NCBI RefSeq assembly: GCF_014218355.1
Contig: NZ_AP023368.1
Coordinates: 4,837,501-4,901,500 of the forward strand
Length of the DNA stretch: 64,000 nucleotides
From: Anaerocolumna chitinilytica
GTDB taxonomy: Bacteria > Bacillota > Clostridia > Lachnospirales > Lachnospiraceae
Reading direction: 5' to 3'
Below the pieces are notes generated by a model. That model searched no databases. It was not told the DNA's origin and saw only the letters and a program-made list of their open reading frames with translations. Shown here piece after piece: positions 1-8,374 of this stretch (the first letter of the stretch is position 1; every line of letters starts with the position of its first letter). A program made the translations under genes and the position numbers.

Positions 1-59
1 TCCAGCGGAATTCGTTCTGGGTGCTTAAATCGTTTCACCCCTTTTGAAATCAATTGCAT
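1..59 (-). CDS. Partial CDS, N-terminus of an unidentified protein
   Basis: An ATG at 59 on the minus strand follows an AAAGGTG ribosome binding site, and the frame stays open to the window edge (19 codons, beginning MQLISKGVKRF). It lies just downstream of the sensor kinase in the same direction, so it could be the last gene of that exporter/two-component operon. The product is not recognisable from so short a piece. Confidence 0.4.
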   Translation of the reverse strand, partial: MQLISKGVKRFKHPERIPL

Positions 60-96
60 TGATCATCACCTTTCTGAATGGTTAATGATAAAGCTT

Positions 97-1014
97 TCAG
101 TATGTTTCGTTATTACTATCCGATAGCAGAATACAGATACTCAATTTTTTGTTGTTGTATTCTGCTGATATGGTTCCATTCATCTGTTCAATTAGTGTAC
201 GTGTAATTGCTAAACCTAAACCTGTTGATTCTCTCGCAGCTTCAACCGTATAAAAGCGGTCAAACAGTTTTCCCACCTGTACTTCATTTAACCTTGAAGC
301 CGTATTTGTAAAAACTATTTCCCCTGCTTTAGTTAGCGTAATATCTAAATCACCATCGCTATATTTAATTGCGTTATTCAAAAGATTCGAGAGCACACGA
401 GATAAGGCCGAGGGATTCAGATAACGAACCACTTTATTTTGAGGCAATTGAATATTCGGTTCAATGCCATGCTCTTTTAATACAGCATAAAATCCTGCAA
501 TGCTTTCTTCCAGCGCTTCACCTAGGATAACCTTTTCCTTGACTGTATCGTTTTCTGATGTAATGATTACAGAATATCGAAAAAGCTCCTCCGTTAACTG
601 TTTCAGCGTTTCAACCCGGTTGCTGATAATGTTAAGATACCTTTCAACCGAATCAGATTTTTCTTCCCCTTCCAACAATTCCATATACCCGCAAATGGCG
701 GTTAGGGGTGTTCGCAGGTCGTGTGAGATATTGGTAACAGCTTCATTCAACTCCCTGTCTCCACTCAAGTATTGCTGACGCTGCTTGCGAAGTAAGCGGA
801 GCTGTTTATTCAATTCAGCAGCAAAATGCCGTATCTGTTTATCGCCGGTGGATATTGAAATCAGTGTATTGGATTTATTTGACAGATGTTCTATAAATTC
901 CCCACAGATTTCATCCATACCTCTTTTTAATATTAAGACTTTCAAAAAAAGTACGATAACTATAATAAAAAGAACACCGCACATAAACCAAGGGAAGAAC
1001 ATCTTTTTCACCAA
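97..1014 (-). CDS. Sensor histidine kinase of a peptide-antibiotic-type two-component system
   Basis: This is a membrane histidine kinase of about 305 aa. One strong N-terminal membrane segment (about residues 8-28) is followed directly by a dimerisation/phosphoacceptor domain with the H-box NISHDLRTPL (His98). The ATPase domain has an N-box (LLNNAIKYS, about 211-219) and a G-box (STGLGLAI, about 263-270). There is almost no extracellular part, which is typical of intramembrane-sensing kinases linked to ABC exporters. It follows the permease by a few bases and should phosphorylate the regulator at 2758-3429. The start is ambiguous: TTG at 1014, GTG at 1011 or ATG at 1002 could all be used, and none has ideal spacing. 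The ligand is unknown; antimicrobial peptide is inferred from the neighbours. Confidence 0.88.
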   Translation of the reverse strand: MVKKMFFPWFMCGVLFIIVIVLFLKVLILKRGMDEICGEFIEHLSNKSNTLISISTGDKQIRHFAAELNKQLRLLRKQRQQYLSGDRELNEAVTNISHDLRTPLTAICGYMELLEGEEKSDSVERYLNIISNRVETLKQLTEELFRYSVIITSENDTVKEKVILGEALEESIAGFYAVLKEHGIEPNIQLPQNKVVRYLNPSALSRVLSNLLNNAIKYSDGDLDITLTKAGEIVFTNTASRLNEVQVGKLFDRFYTVEAARESTGLGLAITRTLIEQMNGTISAEYNNKKLSICILLSDSNNETY

Positions 1015-1017
1015 CCT

Positions 1018-1761
1018 TTACTTCAAATCTTTTTTACCAAAGACATACACTCCCAACCCTGTAAGAACAAAGGTAAGAAGCAGCGAGTATACCGCCAGCT
1101 TCCATGGTGAGGCTATGTCAATCGGTAAGGTCTGAACTGTCTGACCGAATGGATTGAATTCATAAAGAAACTGACATATAACTTTTGGAGAGCCGGTCAG
1201 CAAACCTTGACCAACAATTGAATAAAATATAAGCCAGGCAAATATCAAAATAAAAGCGGTCAATATACAGATTATTGAGGTTCTTGCCTTGCTTGATGAA
1301 AGCATACCAACCAGATTGAAAATTGCAATATAAGAAATACAAGCAAGCCAGCCAATTATTCCTGCAAGTGTAATTTGACCTATACTATGATTCGGCGGAG
1401 CATATGAGAGGATACCAATAACGCCTCCAGCCAAAACCCCGGCTAAGTAAATAATAGTTACTGCAATAATCCCTGTTATGAAACTTGCCAGATAGATACG
1501 GCTTCTTTTATGCCCGACAATGAGCTTGTTTCGTAACGTTCCATCACTATATTCAGTACCGAGAAACAAGCTAAAGAAGATTGAAGTCAATACACCGATT
1601 CCTTGAAGTGAGATAAACAAAATAAGATCCATCGGCATGGGACCCTGCTCAGACAAAAGCAAGTAAAAAGCGCCTTCTATGCAGGCCATAAAAATTACAG
1701 TCAGCCAAAACGTTTTATTGATCCAAAGCCGTCTTAAATCAGCAGATAATAATTTATGCAT
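1018..1761 (-). CDS. ABC-2 type permease, BcrB-like
   Basis: This is an integral membrane protein of about 247 aa with roughly six hydrophobic helices, and contains FFSLFLGTEYSDGTLRNKL, typical of ABC-2 permeases of lantibiotic/bacitracin export systems. The start chosen is the ATG at 1761, because GGAGG sits 8 nt upstream; a longer frame reaches 1776. The start codon lies inside the last codons of the ATPase gene (8-nt overlap), which indicates translational coupling. It should form the membrane part of the transporter with the ATPase at 1754-2668. The substrate cannot be told from sequence. Confidence 0.85.
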   Translation of the reverse strand: MHKLLSADLRRLWINKTFWLTVIFMACIEGAFYLLLSEQGPMPMDLILFISLQGIGVLTSIFFSLFLGTEYSDGTLRNKLIVGHKRSRIYLASFITGIIAVTIIYLAGVLAGGVIGILSYAPPNHSIGQITLAGIIGWLACISYIAIFNLVGMLSSSKARTSIICILTAFILIFAWLIFYSIVGQGLLTGSPKVICQFLYEFNPFGQTVQTLPIDIASPWKLAVYSLLLTFVLTGLGVYVFGKKDLK

Positions 1762-2668
1762 AGCTGCCACCTCCAACTAGACTTATATAATAACTTTCCA
1801 AACTTTCATCACGCTCTTGCATAGTAATCACTTCGCAATTTACCTTTTCCAATACTGATGTCAGCTGAGATACTTTAATTTTCGCAAACACGTCAGCTTG
1901 TATGTCAGAAAGGATTTTGTATTCAATTTTCATTTCATCAAGAACAAGGGCAAGAGCTTTTGTGTCACTTACTTCCATACGTACACATTTCCTGCAAGCA
2001 GATTGTAATTCTGCAGCGCTCATTTCTTTTACAATATGACCATTGTCAAGAAATCCATAATGTGTTGCAAGTTTAGATAGTTCGTCTAGAATATGGCTCG
2101 AAATCAAAACTGTAATCTGCTGCTCCCGGTTCAGCTTCAAAATCAATTCCCGCATTTCAATGATGCCTTGGGGGTCAAGTCCATTTGTAGGCTCATCCAG
2201 CAGCAGAAAGTCCGGGTCGCCTACAAGGGCTATGGCAATTCCTAATCTTTGCCGCATACCAAGTGAAAAGTTTTTTGCTTTCTTTTTCCCTGTCTTTTCA
2301 AGACCTACTAACTTTAGGATTTCATTAAGACCATCAAATGATGGAAGTCCTAAAATTAAATATTGCTGTTTCAGGTTTTCTTCTGCTGTCATATCCAGAT
2401 AGATAGACGGGGTTTCTACGACTGCTCCCATCCTTCTTCTTGCTTTTACGATTTCTTTTTCAGTACTTTTTCTGCCATATAGCGTATAATCCCCGGATGA
2501 AGGTTGCTGAAGTCCACATATCATTCGGATCAGTGTGGTTTTGCCGGCACCATTTTTTCCAACGAAGCCGTATATCGCGCCTTTTGGAACATTCATTGTC
2601 AGTTCATTTAATGCTTTGAAACGTCCATAGTTCTTGCTCAAAGAATTTGTTTTAAGAACATAATCCAT
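1754..2668 (-). CDS. ABC transporter ATP-binding protein, BcrA-like
   Basis: This is a 304-aa ABC ATPase with Walker A GKNGAGKTT (about 37-45), the signature FSLGMRQRLG (about 134-143) and Walker B FLLLDEPTNGLDP (about 154-166), followed by a C-terminal extension usual in BcrA/NatA-type exporters. It powers the permease encoded immediately downstream. A permease plus flanking response regulator and sensor kinase is the classic arrangement of peptide-antibiotic detoxification modules (family knowledge). Resistance or immunity to a cyclic peptide or lantibiotic is therefore an inference, with no structural gene for a peptide in view. Confidence 0.92.
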   Translation of the reverse strand: MDYVLKTNSLSKNYGRFKALNELTMNVPKGAIYGFVGKNGAGKTTLIRMICGLQQPSSGDYTLYGRKSTEKEIVKARRRMGAVVETPSIYLDMTAEENLKQQYLILGLPSFDGLNEILKLVGLEKTGKKKAKNFSLGMRQRLGIAIALVGDPDFLLLDEPTNGLDPQGIIEMRELILKLNREQQITVLISSHILDELSKLATHYGFLDNGHIVKEMSAAELQSACRKCVRMEVSDTKALALVLDEMKIEYKILSDIQADVFAKIKVSQLTSVLEKVNCEVITMQERDESLESYYISLVGGGSYA

Positions 2669-2757
2669 ACGGTTTAGCCTCCTTTGTTTGATACCGGTAG
2701 TCTATCAAGTAATCGTAAAGAAAGCGGTAAAGAAAACGATAAAGAAATAGTAAATAT

Positions 2758-3429
2758 TTATTCTGTCCTAAGTTTAAAGCCAATTCCCCAAACCGCTTCT
2801 ATATAATCCTTATCGTTTACTTCCCGAAGCTTTTTCCGCAAATTGCTTATATGCATTTTTAGTGAGCTTTCAGTGCAATCAGGCGTATCGCAGCTAATAT
2901 GTTCTAACAGAAGCGATTTGGTAATTACCTGTGATGGGTTTTGCATCAATAACTTTAAGATAGCGTATTCCGTCCTCGTCAGCTTTAGTTCACAGCCATT
3001 TATTGTTGTAATATGAGTATTAGTATCAACCTTTAATTCGTCAAATGTCAATACGGAGGCTGCCTCGGGAATTGTTTTATTGCGAAACTGAACAGCAATT
3101 CTAGCTAATAACTCTTTCGTATTGAATGGCTTTGTAATATAATCAACAGCGCCACCCAGTAATAGCGTAACCTTGCTGTCAACATCAAACTTAGCGCTAA
3201 CAACGATAACCGGTATACCTTTTATCTTAAGAAGCACATCCTCTCCGCTTAGTCCCGGAAGCATTAAATCAAGCAGAATAAGATCTGGTTTTGAGTGGGC
3301 GAGAACCAGTATTGCTTCTGTCCCTGAGTATGCACGAGAAATCCTATATTCCTCTTTAGCTAATATTTCTTCAAGTAAATTTCCTATATGTATATCATCG
3401 TCAATAATCAATATGCTTTTCAAAATCAC
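2758..3429 (-). CDS. OmpR/PhoB-family response regulator
   Basis: This is a 223-aa two-domain regulator. The receiver domain has the acidic pair at Asp11-Asp12, the phosphoacceptor Asp54 (ILLDLMLPG) and the conserved Lys100 (YITKPF). The C-terminal winged helix carries the usual LTRTEYAILKLL and the terminal WGIGFKL signature. It is the first gene of the unit that continues with the BcrAB-like exporter and the kinase, and probably activates that unit. The start may be GTG at 3429, or a TTG two codons later, which lies 10 nt from a GGAG. Confidence 0.9.
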   Translation of the reverse strand: MILKSILIIDDDIHIGNLLEEILAKEEYRISRAYSGTEAILVLAHSKPDLILLDLMLPGLSGEDVLLKIKGIPVIVVSAKFDVDSKVTLLLGGAVDYITKPFNTKELLARIAVQFRNKTIPEAASVLTFDELKVDTNTHITTINGCELKLTRTEYAILKLLMQNPSQVITKSLLLEHISCDTPDCTESSLKMHISNLRKKLREVNDKDYIEAVWGIGFKLRTE

Positions 3430-3506
3430 TCATCTCCATTCCTTTTTAACATAGTGAATTTAATCAGTTTCATTTTCCTTACTGAAGCAATTGAAGTAAA
3501 TACTAA

Positions 3507-3553
3507 AAATCAAGGGCTCCAAAGTTTTATTCAAACTCTGAAGCCCTTGATTT
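3507..3553 (-). terminator. Rho-independent terminator after tRNA-Leu
   Basis: Perfect 12-bp arms at 3507-3518 and 3542-3553 form a hairpin. On the minus strand it is followed by a short T tract (ATTTTTAG). It lies directly after the 3' end of the tRNA gene and ahead of the response regulator gene. Confidence 0.8.
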
Positions 3554-3558
3554 AATAC

Positions 3559-3643
3559 TGCAGTCGACGGGACTTGAACCCGTACGGTCGCAATGACCAC
3601 TAGATCCTTAGTCTAGCGCGTATGCCAATTCCGCCACGACTGC
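3559..3643 (-). tRNA. tRNA-Leu (anticodon AAG)
   Basis: This 85-nt sequence folds as a class II tRNA. The acceptor arms are GCAGUCG and CGACUGC with discriminator A, the T-loop is GGGUUCAAGUCCC, there is a long variable arm, and the anticodon stem CUAGA/UCUAG encloses a CUAAGGA loop, giving anticodon AAG (leucine, CUU). The 3' CCA is not encoded. The long variable arm supports Leu. An A34 anticodon for Leu is less common in bacteria than GAG; A34 may be modified to inosine. Confidence 0.93.
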
Positions 3644-3826
3644 ATAACTATAAATGCAGAATGTTCACGATTTTTTCACCAGCGAACGAATTATATTATA
3701 ACAAACATTTTACTATAATGCAACAATTATTTTTCTTTTTCTTTCAATATTTTAGATTATTTTCTTTTAAATATTAGGTAGTATATTATCAGACTTCGTT
3801 CATAATACCGCTGGGTTATTTAATAT

Positions 3827-3871
3827 CTGGGGAAGCGGGTTTGCTTCCACCTATACAGCCCGCTTTCCCAG
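3827..3871 (-). terminator. Probable 3' hairpin of the alpha-galactosidase operon
   Basis: Arms at 3827-3839 and 3859-3871 pair with one mismatch (13 bp, GC-rich core CCCGC). The hairpin lies 60 bp downstream of the alpha-galactosidase stop codon. The T tract on the minus strand is weak, so it may stabilise the 3' end rather than act as a strong terminator. Confidence 0.55.
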
Positions 3872-3933
3872 TATCTTTGTTCATGCCTCACTCTTTCTAT
3901 CTGTAAGTACCTTTCATAATAACTTTTATATTA

Positions 3934-6123
3934 TTAATTTGATATCATCTTAATGGAGTATCGGTAAGACTGATATTCTTCCGTAGGTACGGGCAGCAGT
4001 ATTCCCCCAAGCATGAGCATTTCTCCCGTGTGCCTCAATCCTTCAACTTCATAGATTGCCTTTGCTGTAAGTCCCTTTAGTTTCATTATTACGGGAGCTG
4101 GATTCGCCTGTAATCCAGTAACCACCGCAAAGAATAAGCCCTCTCTTTTGTCCTTTGAGACAAATTGCCAGGCGGTGGCTCTTGTGTCCTCATAAGGGCT
4201 TGTAAGCCTGTAATAGTCTCCTTCATGAATCAGATTATAATAGGAATGGTACTCTCTTACTTGTCCTTTTATAACCGCTTTTTCTTCTGTTGTCAGTTTA
4301 TTAAGGTCTAATTCGTAGCCGAAACTGCCGGACATCGCTACGGTTCCTCTTGTTTCCCATGGGGTTTTTCTGCCGGTCTGATGATTGGGGCTTGCCGATA
4401 CATGGGAGCCAACTGAACCGATAGGGTAGCCAAAGGAAGTTCCGTACTGTATCTTTAAACGTTCAATGGCATCGGTATTATCACTGCACCAAATCTGAGG
4501 ACAATAATATAGCATCCCTGCATCAAATCTTCCTCCTCCGCCGCTGCAGCCCTCCAATAATATATGAGGATATCTTGCTGTGAGCTCCTCCAGAAAACGG
4601 TACAGGTTAAGAATATAGCGATGACTTAATTCTCCCTGGCGCTCTGCCGGTAAAGCCGTTGAATATAGATTGGTGATACTGCGGTTCATGTCCCATTTGA
4701 TATATTCCAGCGGTACTTCGTCCAATATCCCAAATACCATATCCCTTATCGTCTGATATACTTCTTCTCTGGAGAAGTCAAGTACCAACTGAAATCTGGA
4801 GCGGTTAGGATTTCTCCCCGGTATCTTTATGGTCCAATCCGGATGCATTCGGTATAAGTCACTATCTTCTGATACCATCTCCGGCTCAAACCAGAGTCCG
4901 AATTTCAATCCCATCTCATGGACTCTCTGTGACAGGTCCTTTAGACTTCCCTTTAGCTTCTTCTCGTTAACATACCAATCACCCAAGCCGCTGATGTCAT
5001 TATCTCTCTTGCCAAACCAGCCGTCATCCAGCACCAGCATCTCAATTCCCAGGTCTTTTGCATCCTTTGCAATAGCAAGAAGCTTATCTCCGTCAAAATC
5101 AAAATAAGTGGCCTCCCAGTTATTTATTAAGACCGGGCGTCTTTTATGTTTCCACTCACCTCGTATAATATTCTCCCGTATAGCATCATGAAGCCGAAGA
5201 GACAGCCCGCTAAAGCCTTCATGGCTATAGATAAGTGCTGTTTCCGGAAGGAAGAGACTTTCTTCTTCCTCCAATCTCCAGGTGAAGGTATCTGGCTGTA
5301 TTCCCATTACGAACCTGGTTTGTCCTATCTGATCCACCTCTGCTTCTGCCAGAAAAGAGCCGCTGTATAAGAAGGATATTCCATAGCAGTCTCCGTAATC
5401 TTCTGTGGCATCTTTTGTGCAGAGAATTACAAAAGGATTATGCTGATGACTTGAAGTTCCTCTTGTACTTCCAATAGAGTGTTTTCCATGATGCAAAGGT
5501 GTACGCTCGAATTCTCTCTCCATGGCGTGTTTTCCATAGAAATGAATCATATCCATTCTTTCATTGGCGAAATCCAAACACAGGGAAAGTCCTCGGTTTA
5601 TTATAATATTTCCCTTGGAATTAATAATTTCTGCTGCTCTTGTAATAACATCTTTCTCATATAAAACTCCATAATAGAGCTTTAACTTTATCCCGGTTGC
5701 CGCATCCTCCATATTAATTACTAAAGTTTCACCCTCTCCGTTTTCCCAATGCATGGTGGGCAGTCCTTCTAATGAATATTTACCATTCTGTATCTCATGG
5801 GACTTATAGCGAAAATCTATAGCATTACTGCCATCTTCATGAATCACCTGTATACAATCTGTACGGTAATCTCCGATTCCAAAGCATGGATATTCAAGAG
5901 GCAAGCTGTCCAGAGAGAAGGTTCTGTCAGCCCCTGCCTCATAAGGATTCCCTGAGAAGCCTCTGTCAGCACGCATAATTAGATAGGATAAATCCCCTTC
6001 TCCAAGCTTTTGACCGTAATAATTATGTAACAACACTCCATACTCTGCGACCTTCATCTGGTAAGCTGTATTCTTGGTCTGTAGATGAAAAATGTTAGTT
6101 TCTTTCTGAAATAAAATTGCCAA
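3934..6123 (-). CDS. aga: Alpha-galactosidase, glycoside hydrolase family 36
   Basis: This is a full-length (729 aa) retaining GH36 enzyme that removes terminal alpha-1,6-galactose from melibiose, raffinose and related oligosaccharides. An N-terminal beta-sandwich precedes the TIM barrel. The nucleophile is Asp478 in KWDMN and the acid/base is Asp548 in CSDNTDA. Both positions match, from memory, the numbering of Geobacillus AgaA/AgaB-type enzymes. The CSGGGGRFD motif is also present. No signal peptide is seen, so it acts in the cytoplasm on imported sugar. It is the last gene of the transporter/glycosidase operon, 50 bp after the companion glycosidase. Substrate preference within alpha-galactosides is inferred. 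Confidence 0.95.
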   Translation of the reverse strand: MAILFQKETNIFHLQTKNTAYQMKVAEYGVLLHNYYGQKLGEGDLSYLIMRADRGFSGNPYEAGADRTFSLDSLPLEYPCFGIGDYRTDCIQVIHEDGSNAIDFRYKSHEIQNGKYSLEGLPTMHWENGEGETLVINMEDAATGIKLKLYYGVLYEKDVITRAAEIINSKGNIIINRGLSLCLDFANERMDMIHFYGKHAMEREFERTPLHHGKHSIGSTRGTSSHQHNPFVILCTKDATEDYGDCYGISFLYSGSFLAEAEVDQIGQTRFVMGIQPDTFTWRLEEEESLFLPETALIYSHEGFSGLSLRLHDAIRENIIRGEWKHKRRPVLINNWEATYFDFDGDKLLAIAKDAKDLGIEMLVLDDGWFGKRDNDISGLGDWYVNEKKLKGSLKDLSQRVHEMGLKFGLWFEPEMVSEDSDLYRMHPDWTIKIPGRNPNRSRFQLVLDFSREEVYQTIRDMVFGILDEVPLEYIKWDMNRSITNLYSTALPAERQGELSHRYILNLYRFLEELTARYPHILLEGCSGGGGRFDAGMLYYCPQIWCSDNTDAIERLKIQYGTSFGYPIGSVGSHVSASPNHQTGRKTPWETRGTVAMSGSFGYELDLNKLTTEEKAVIKGQVREYHSYYNLIHEGDYYRLTSPYEDTRATAWQFVSKDKREGLFFAVVTGLQANPAPVIMKLKGLTAKAIYEVEGLRHTGEMLMLGGILLPVPTEEYQSYRYSIKMISN

Positions 6124-6173
6124 CTATTTATATCTCCTTCCAATTTTGACTATTAAGCTGATCTTAATTCTTT

Positions 6174-8231
6174 TTATATAATTTCAAACAAGGCACCGTC
6201 ACAGCCGTCAAACTCAAATATAAACCTTCCACCTGTAATTCTATATTCCTTCTCTGTCCACAGCTCCCTGACACTGCAGTCAATAGGAAGCCCGGCACGT
6301 TTCATATCAAATTCCACCTCATCTTTCTCTTTTTTCCAGTGAAACAATGCCATATAATGCTTACCCTCCAATTCCAGTGTAAAGAAGTTACTGGCAGTGG
6401 TACCAGCTGTTTCTACCGGCCGAAAGCTCTTACCGGCTGCTGCGATATGGTTTATCTTCTCTGTTTGAGCTAATAATTTAGCCCTCTTTCTAGACTCTAA
6501 AACAAGCTTCTCCTCTGTGTCCTTGTTATTTTCTGTATCCTCGTTATTTTCTCCGACTGGGCAGTTAGCCTCTCCCATGCCGTAATCATCGCTTAGCATC
6601 ATTACTGTACCTGCTATGACTGCCGCCGTGTATCTGGCTCTCGCTTCTCCAAAGAGACTGCTTCTATCCGCACAAAAGCTCTGATATAAGGAGATATGGT
6701 CCGGATCATTAAAAGAGTATAATCTGCCGGACTGCCACCAGGCATAGGTAAGGGCATTTAATACATATTCCGTATCCTCTGCCAGTCCGAAGGCATCACA
6801 GGAGAAACGTCTGGCATGGCCGTAGCCGCAGGGGAACAAAGGTGCTATGGAAAGGCTGATGAAGAATGGGCGGCCTGCCTTTTCCTCCGAAAAATGCTCC
6901 TTTAAGAACTCATATCCTTCTGTTATTGCCTGTCTTCCGGTCATTACTGCCTTGTTATAATGCACTCCCTCCATCGCCCCATGGCTTAAGAAATCCAGTT
7001 TTACATAGTCAAATCCCCATTCCAGAAACTTTTCTGCCTGCCATGCCATATGCTGCTTCCATATTGGATGGGTAATATCCATGGGGATTGCACCATCCAC
7101 TCTAGGCAGCAGCTCTCCATTGTTATCCTTTAAGAGAATCTCCTTGTAGCAATGTCCCTCTGTTCCCGGTATCTCCTCCTCTTCTTCCTGCCCAAACCAG
7201 GCAAAAGGAGCAGCATAAATTCCGGCCTTTTGTCCCTTAGCGTGCAATTCCGCTGCAAGCTCTATCAACTTCTTCTTCGGAATCCTGTGCCAGCCGGCAT
7301 CCAGATTTACATAGGTTGTCTGACCATTGTGATAACCGCCTCTCATCAGTTCTTCCCGCAGGAAGCGACCGGCTTCCCTGTAATTTCTTTCATTAAGGCG
7401 AAAAGCCAGACCGGACCAGCTATTCCAGCCAAAGGGAACTCCTTCTTTCCAGGAAAGTATCGGGTTCTTTCGGTTTACTATGTCCCCGTATTGCTCCAGC
7501 AGGTCTCTGTAATCCATACCATGCAGTAGTACAAATCGAGAGGAGGCCACTTTATTTCCTCTGACAATTCCGTGTTCCATCTTATCATGAGTTTCCAGGT
7601 CAGCTATACCGGAGCAGGCTTTTAATACTCTCGCGTCATTGCCGGAGCAAATAATTCCATTTTTCCAGACATCAAAATCAATTGCTCCTATAACAATGCC
7701 TTCCCGGCTTTCTTCCTCAAATACGACTGTTACATCATAACTAGTCCTTCCGGGTCTTAACGGAACCGCTTCATATCTTACCCACATAGTATTGTCATAA
7801 GGCACTAAGAGCATTTTCGTCCAAAGGCTTCTTAAGAAATCGGGGCAATCCTTGTCCGGAGCTTCCATTACCATGGGTACCAAACGTTTTGCATGTATCT
7901 CTTCGTTCTCTTCTCCCATCAGCACACATTGTACCGTAAGGGTTTCCTCTGTTATTCTTATGATTTCGGTAAACTGTATTCCCTGTTCTGACTGAAAGCA
8001 GACTTCTAACCTGTCACCCATTCCAGCTCCACTGTCCGTTAACTTATCATCTTTTACTTCTGCCCTTATTAGCTTACTGTACCTGGTATCCAGCTCTACT
8101 CCCGTTTCTAGGATTGCCTGACCATAAAAGTGAAGAAGTTTTTTATCATTCTTATAATAGCTAAAAGTACCTTTATCCTCCCAAAGTATAGAATGCCTTC
8201 CAACTGTGTATTTTCCCATAAAAACAACCAT
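6174..8231 (-). CDS. Clan GH-D glycoside hydrolase, alpha-galactosidase-like
   Basis: This cytoplasmic protein of about 685 aa has a beta-rich N-terminal half followed by a barrel with FGWNSWSG (about 265-275) and the candidate nucleophile Asp413 in YVKLDF. A second acidic site is FNDPDH (Asp509/Asp511). These patterns resemble GH27/GH36, but it lacks the WDMN and CSDN signatures of its neighbour and so belongs to a different subgroup. A short acidic, Asn/Glu-rich insertion with internal duplication occurs near residue 560. It lies between the binding protein and the GH36 gene in one operon. The start is uncertain (ATG at 8231 or four codons later). The exact sugar specificity is unknown. Confidence 0.8.
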   Translation of the reverse strand: MVVFMGKYTVGRHSILWEDKGTFSYYKNDKKLLHFYGQAILETGVELDTRYSKLIRAEVKDDKLTDSGAGMGDRLEVCFQSEQGIQFTEIIRITEETLTVQCVLMGEENEEIHAKRLVPMVMEAPDKDCPDFLRSLWTKMLLVPYDNTMWVRYEAVPLRPGRTSYDVTVVFEEESREGIVIGAIDFDVWKNGIICSGNDARVLKACSGIADLETHDKMEHGIVRGNKVASSRFVLLHGMDYRDLLEQYGDIVNRKNPILSWKEGVPFGWNSWSGLAFRLNERNYREAGRFLREELMRGGYHNGQTTYVNLDAGWHRIPKKKLIELAAELHAKGQKAGIYAAPFAWFGQEEEEEIPGTEGHCYKEILLKDNNGELLPRVDGAIPMDITHPIWKQHMAWQAEKFLEWGFDYVKLDFLSHGAMEGVHYNKAVMTGRQAITEGYEFLKEHFSEEKAGRPFFISLSIAPLFPCGYGHARRFSCDAFGLAEDTEYVLNALTYAWWQSGRLYSFNDPDHISLYQSFCADRSSLFGEARARYTAAVIAGTVMMLSDDYGMGEANCPVGENNEDTENNKDTEEKLVLESRKRAKLLAQTEKINHIAAAGKSFRPVETAGTTASNFFTLELEGKHYMALFHWKKEKDEVEFDMKRAGLPIDCSVRELWTEKEYRITGGRFIFEFDGCDGALFEII

Positions 8232-8300
8232 GCCCTTTCCAATTGTGTGAAAATCTCTGCTGCCTTGCTATAAGTTCCCATTTGTCTATCTATAAAAGCA

Positions 8301-8347
8301 AAAGCCGGTCTGCTGGGAAGTCATATAACTTCTTGCAGACCGGCTTT
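8301..8347 (-). terminator. Intra-operon terminator between binding protein and glycosidases
   Basis: Perfect 13-bp arms (AAAGCCGGTCTGC and its complement, 8301-8313/8335-8347) form a GC-rich hairpin. On the minus strand it is followed by TTTTGCTTTTATAG. It lies just after the solute-binding protein gene, and partial readthrough would make binding protein mRNA more abundant than glycosidase mRNA, as is common in sugar operons. Confidence 0.8.
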
Positions 8348-8374
8348 ACAATCTTCTCCCGTATTATCCGATAA

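Noticed and set aside
785..1135. Plus-strand open frame opposite the sensor kinase and permease
   Set aside because: It lies antisense to two genes with clear motifs, has no ribosome binding site and no recognisable domain.
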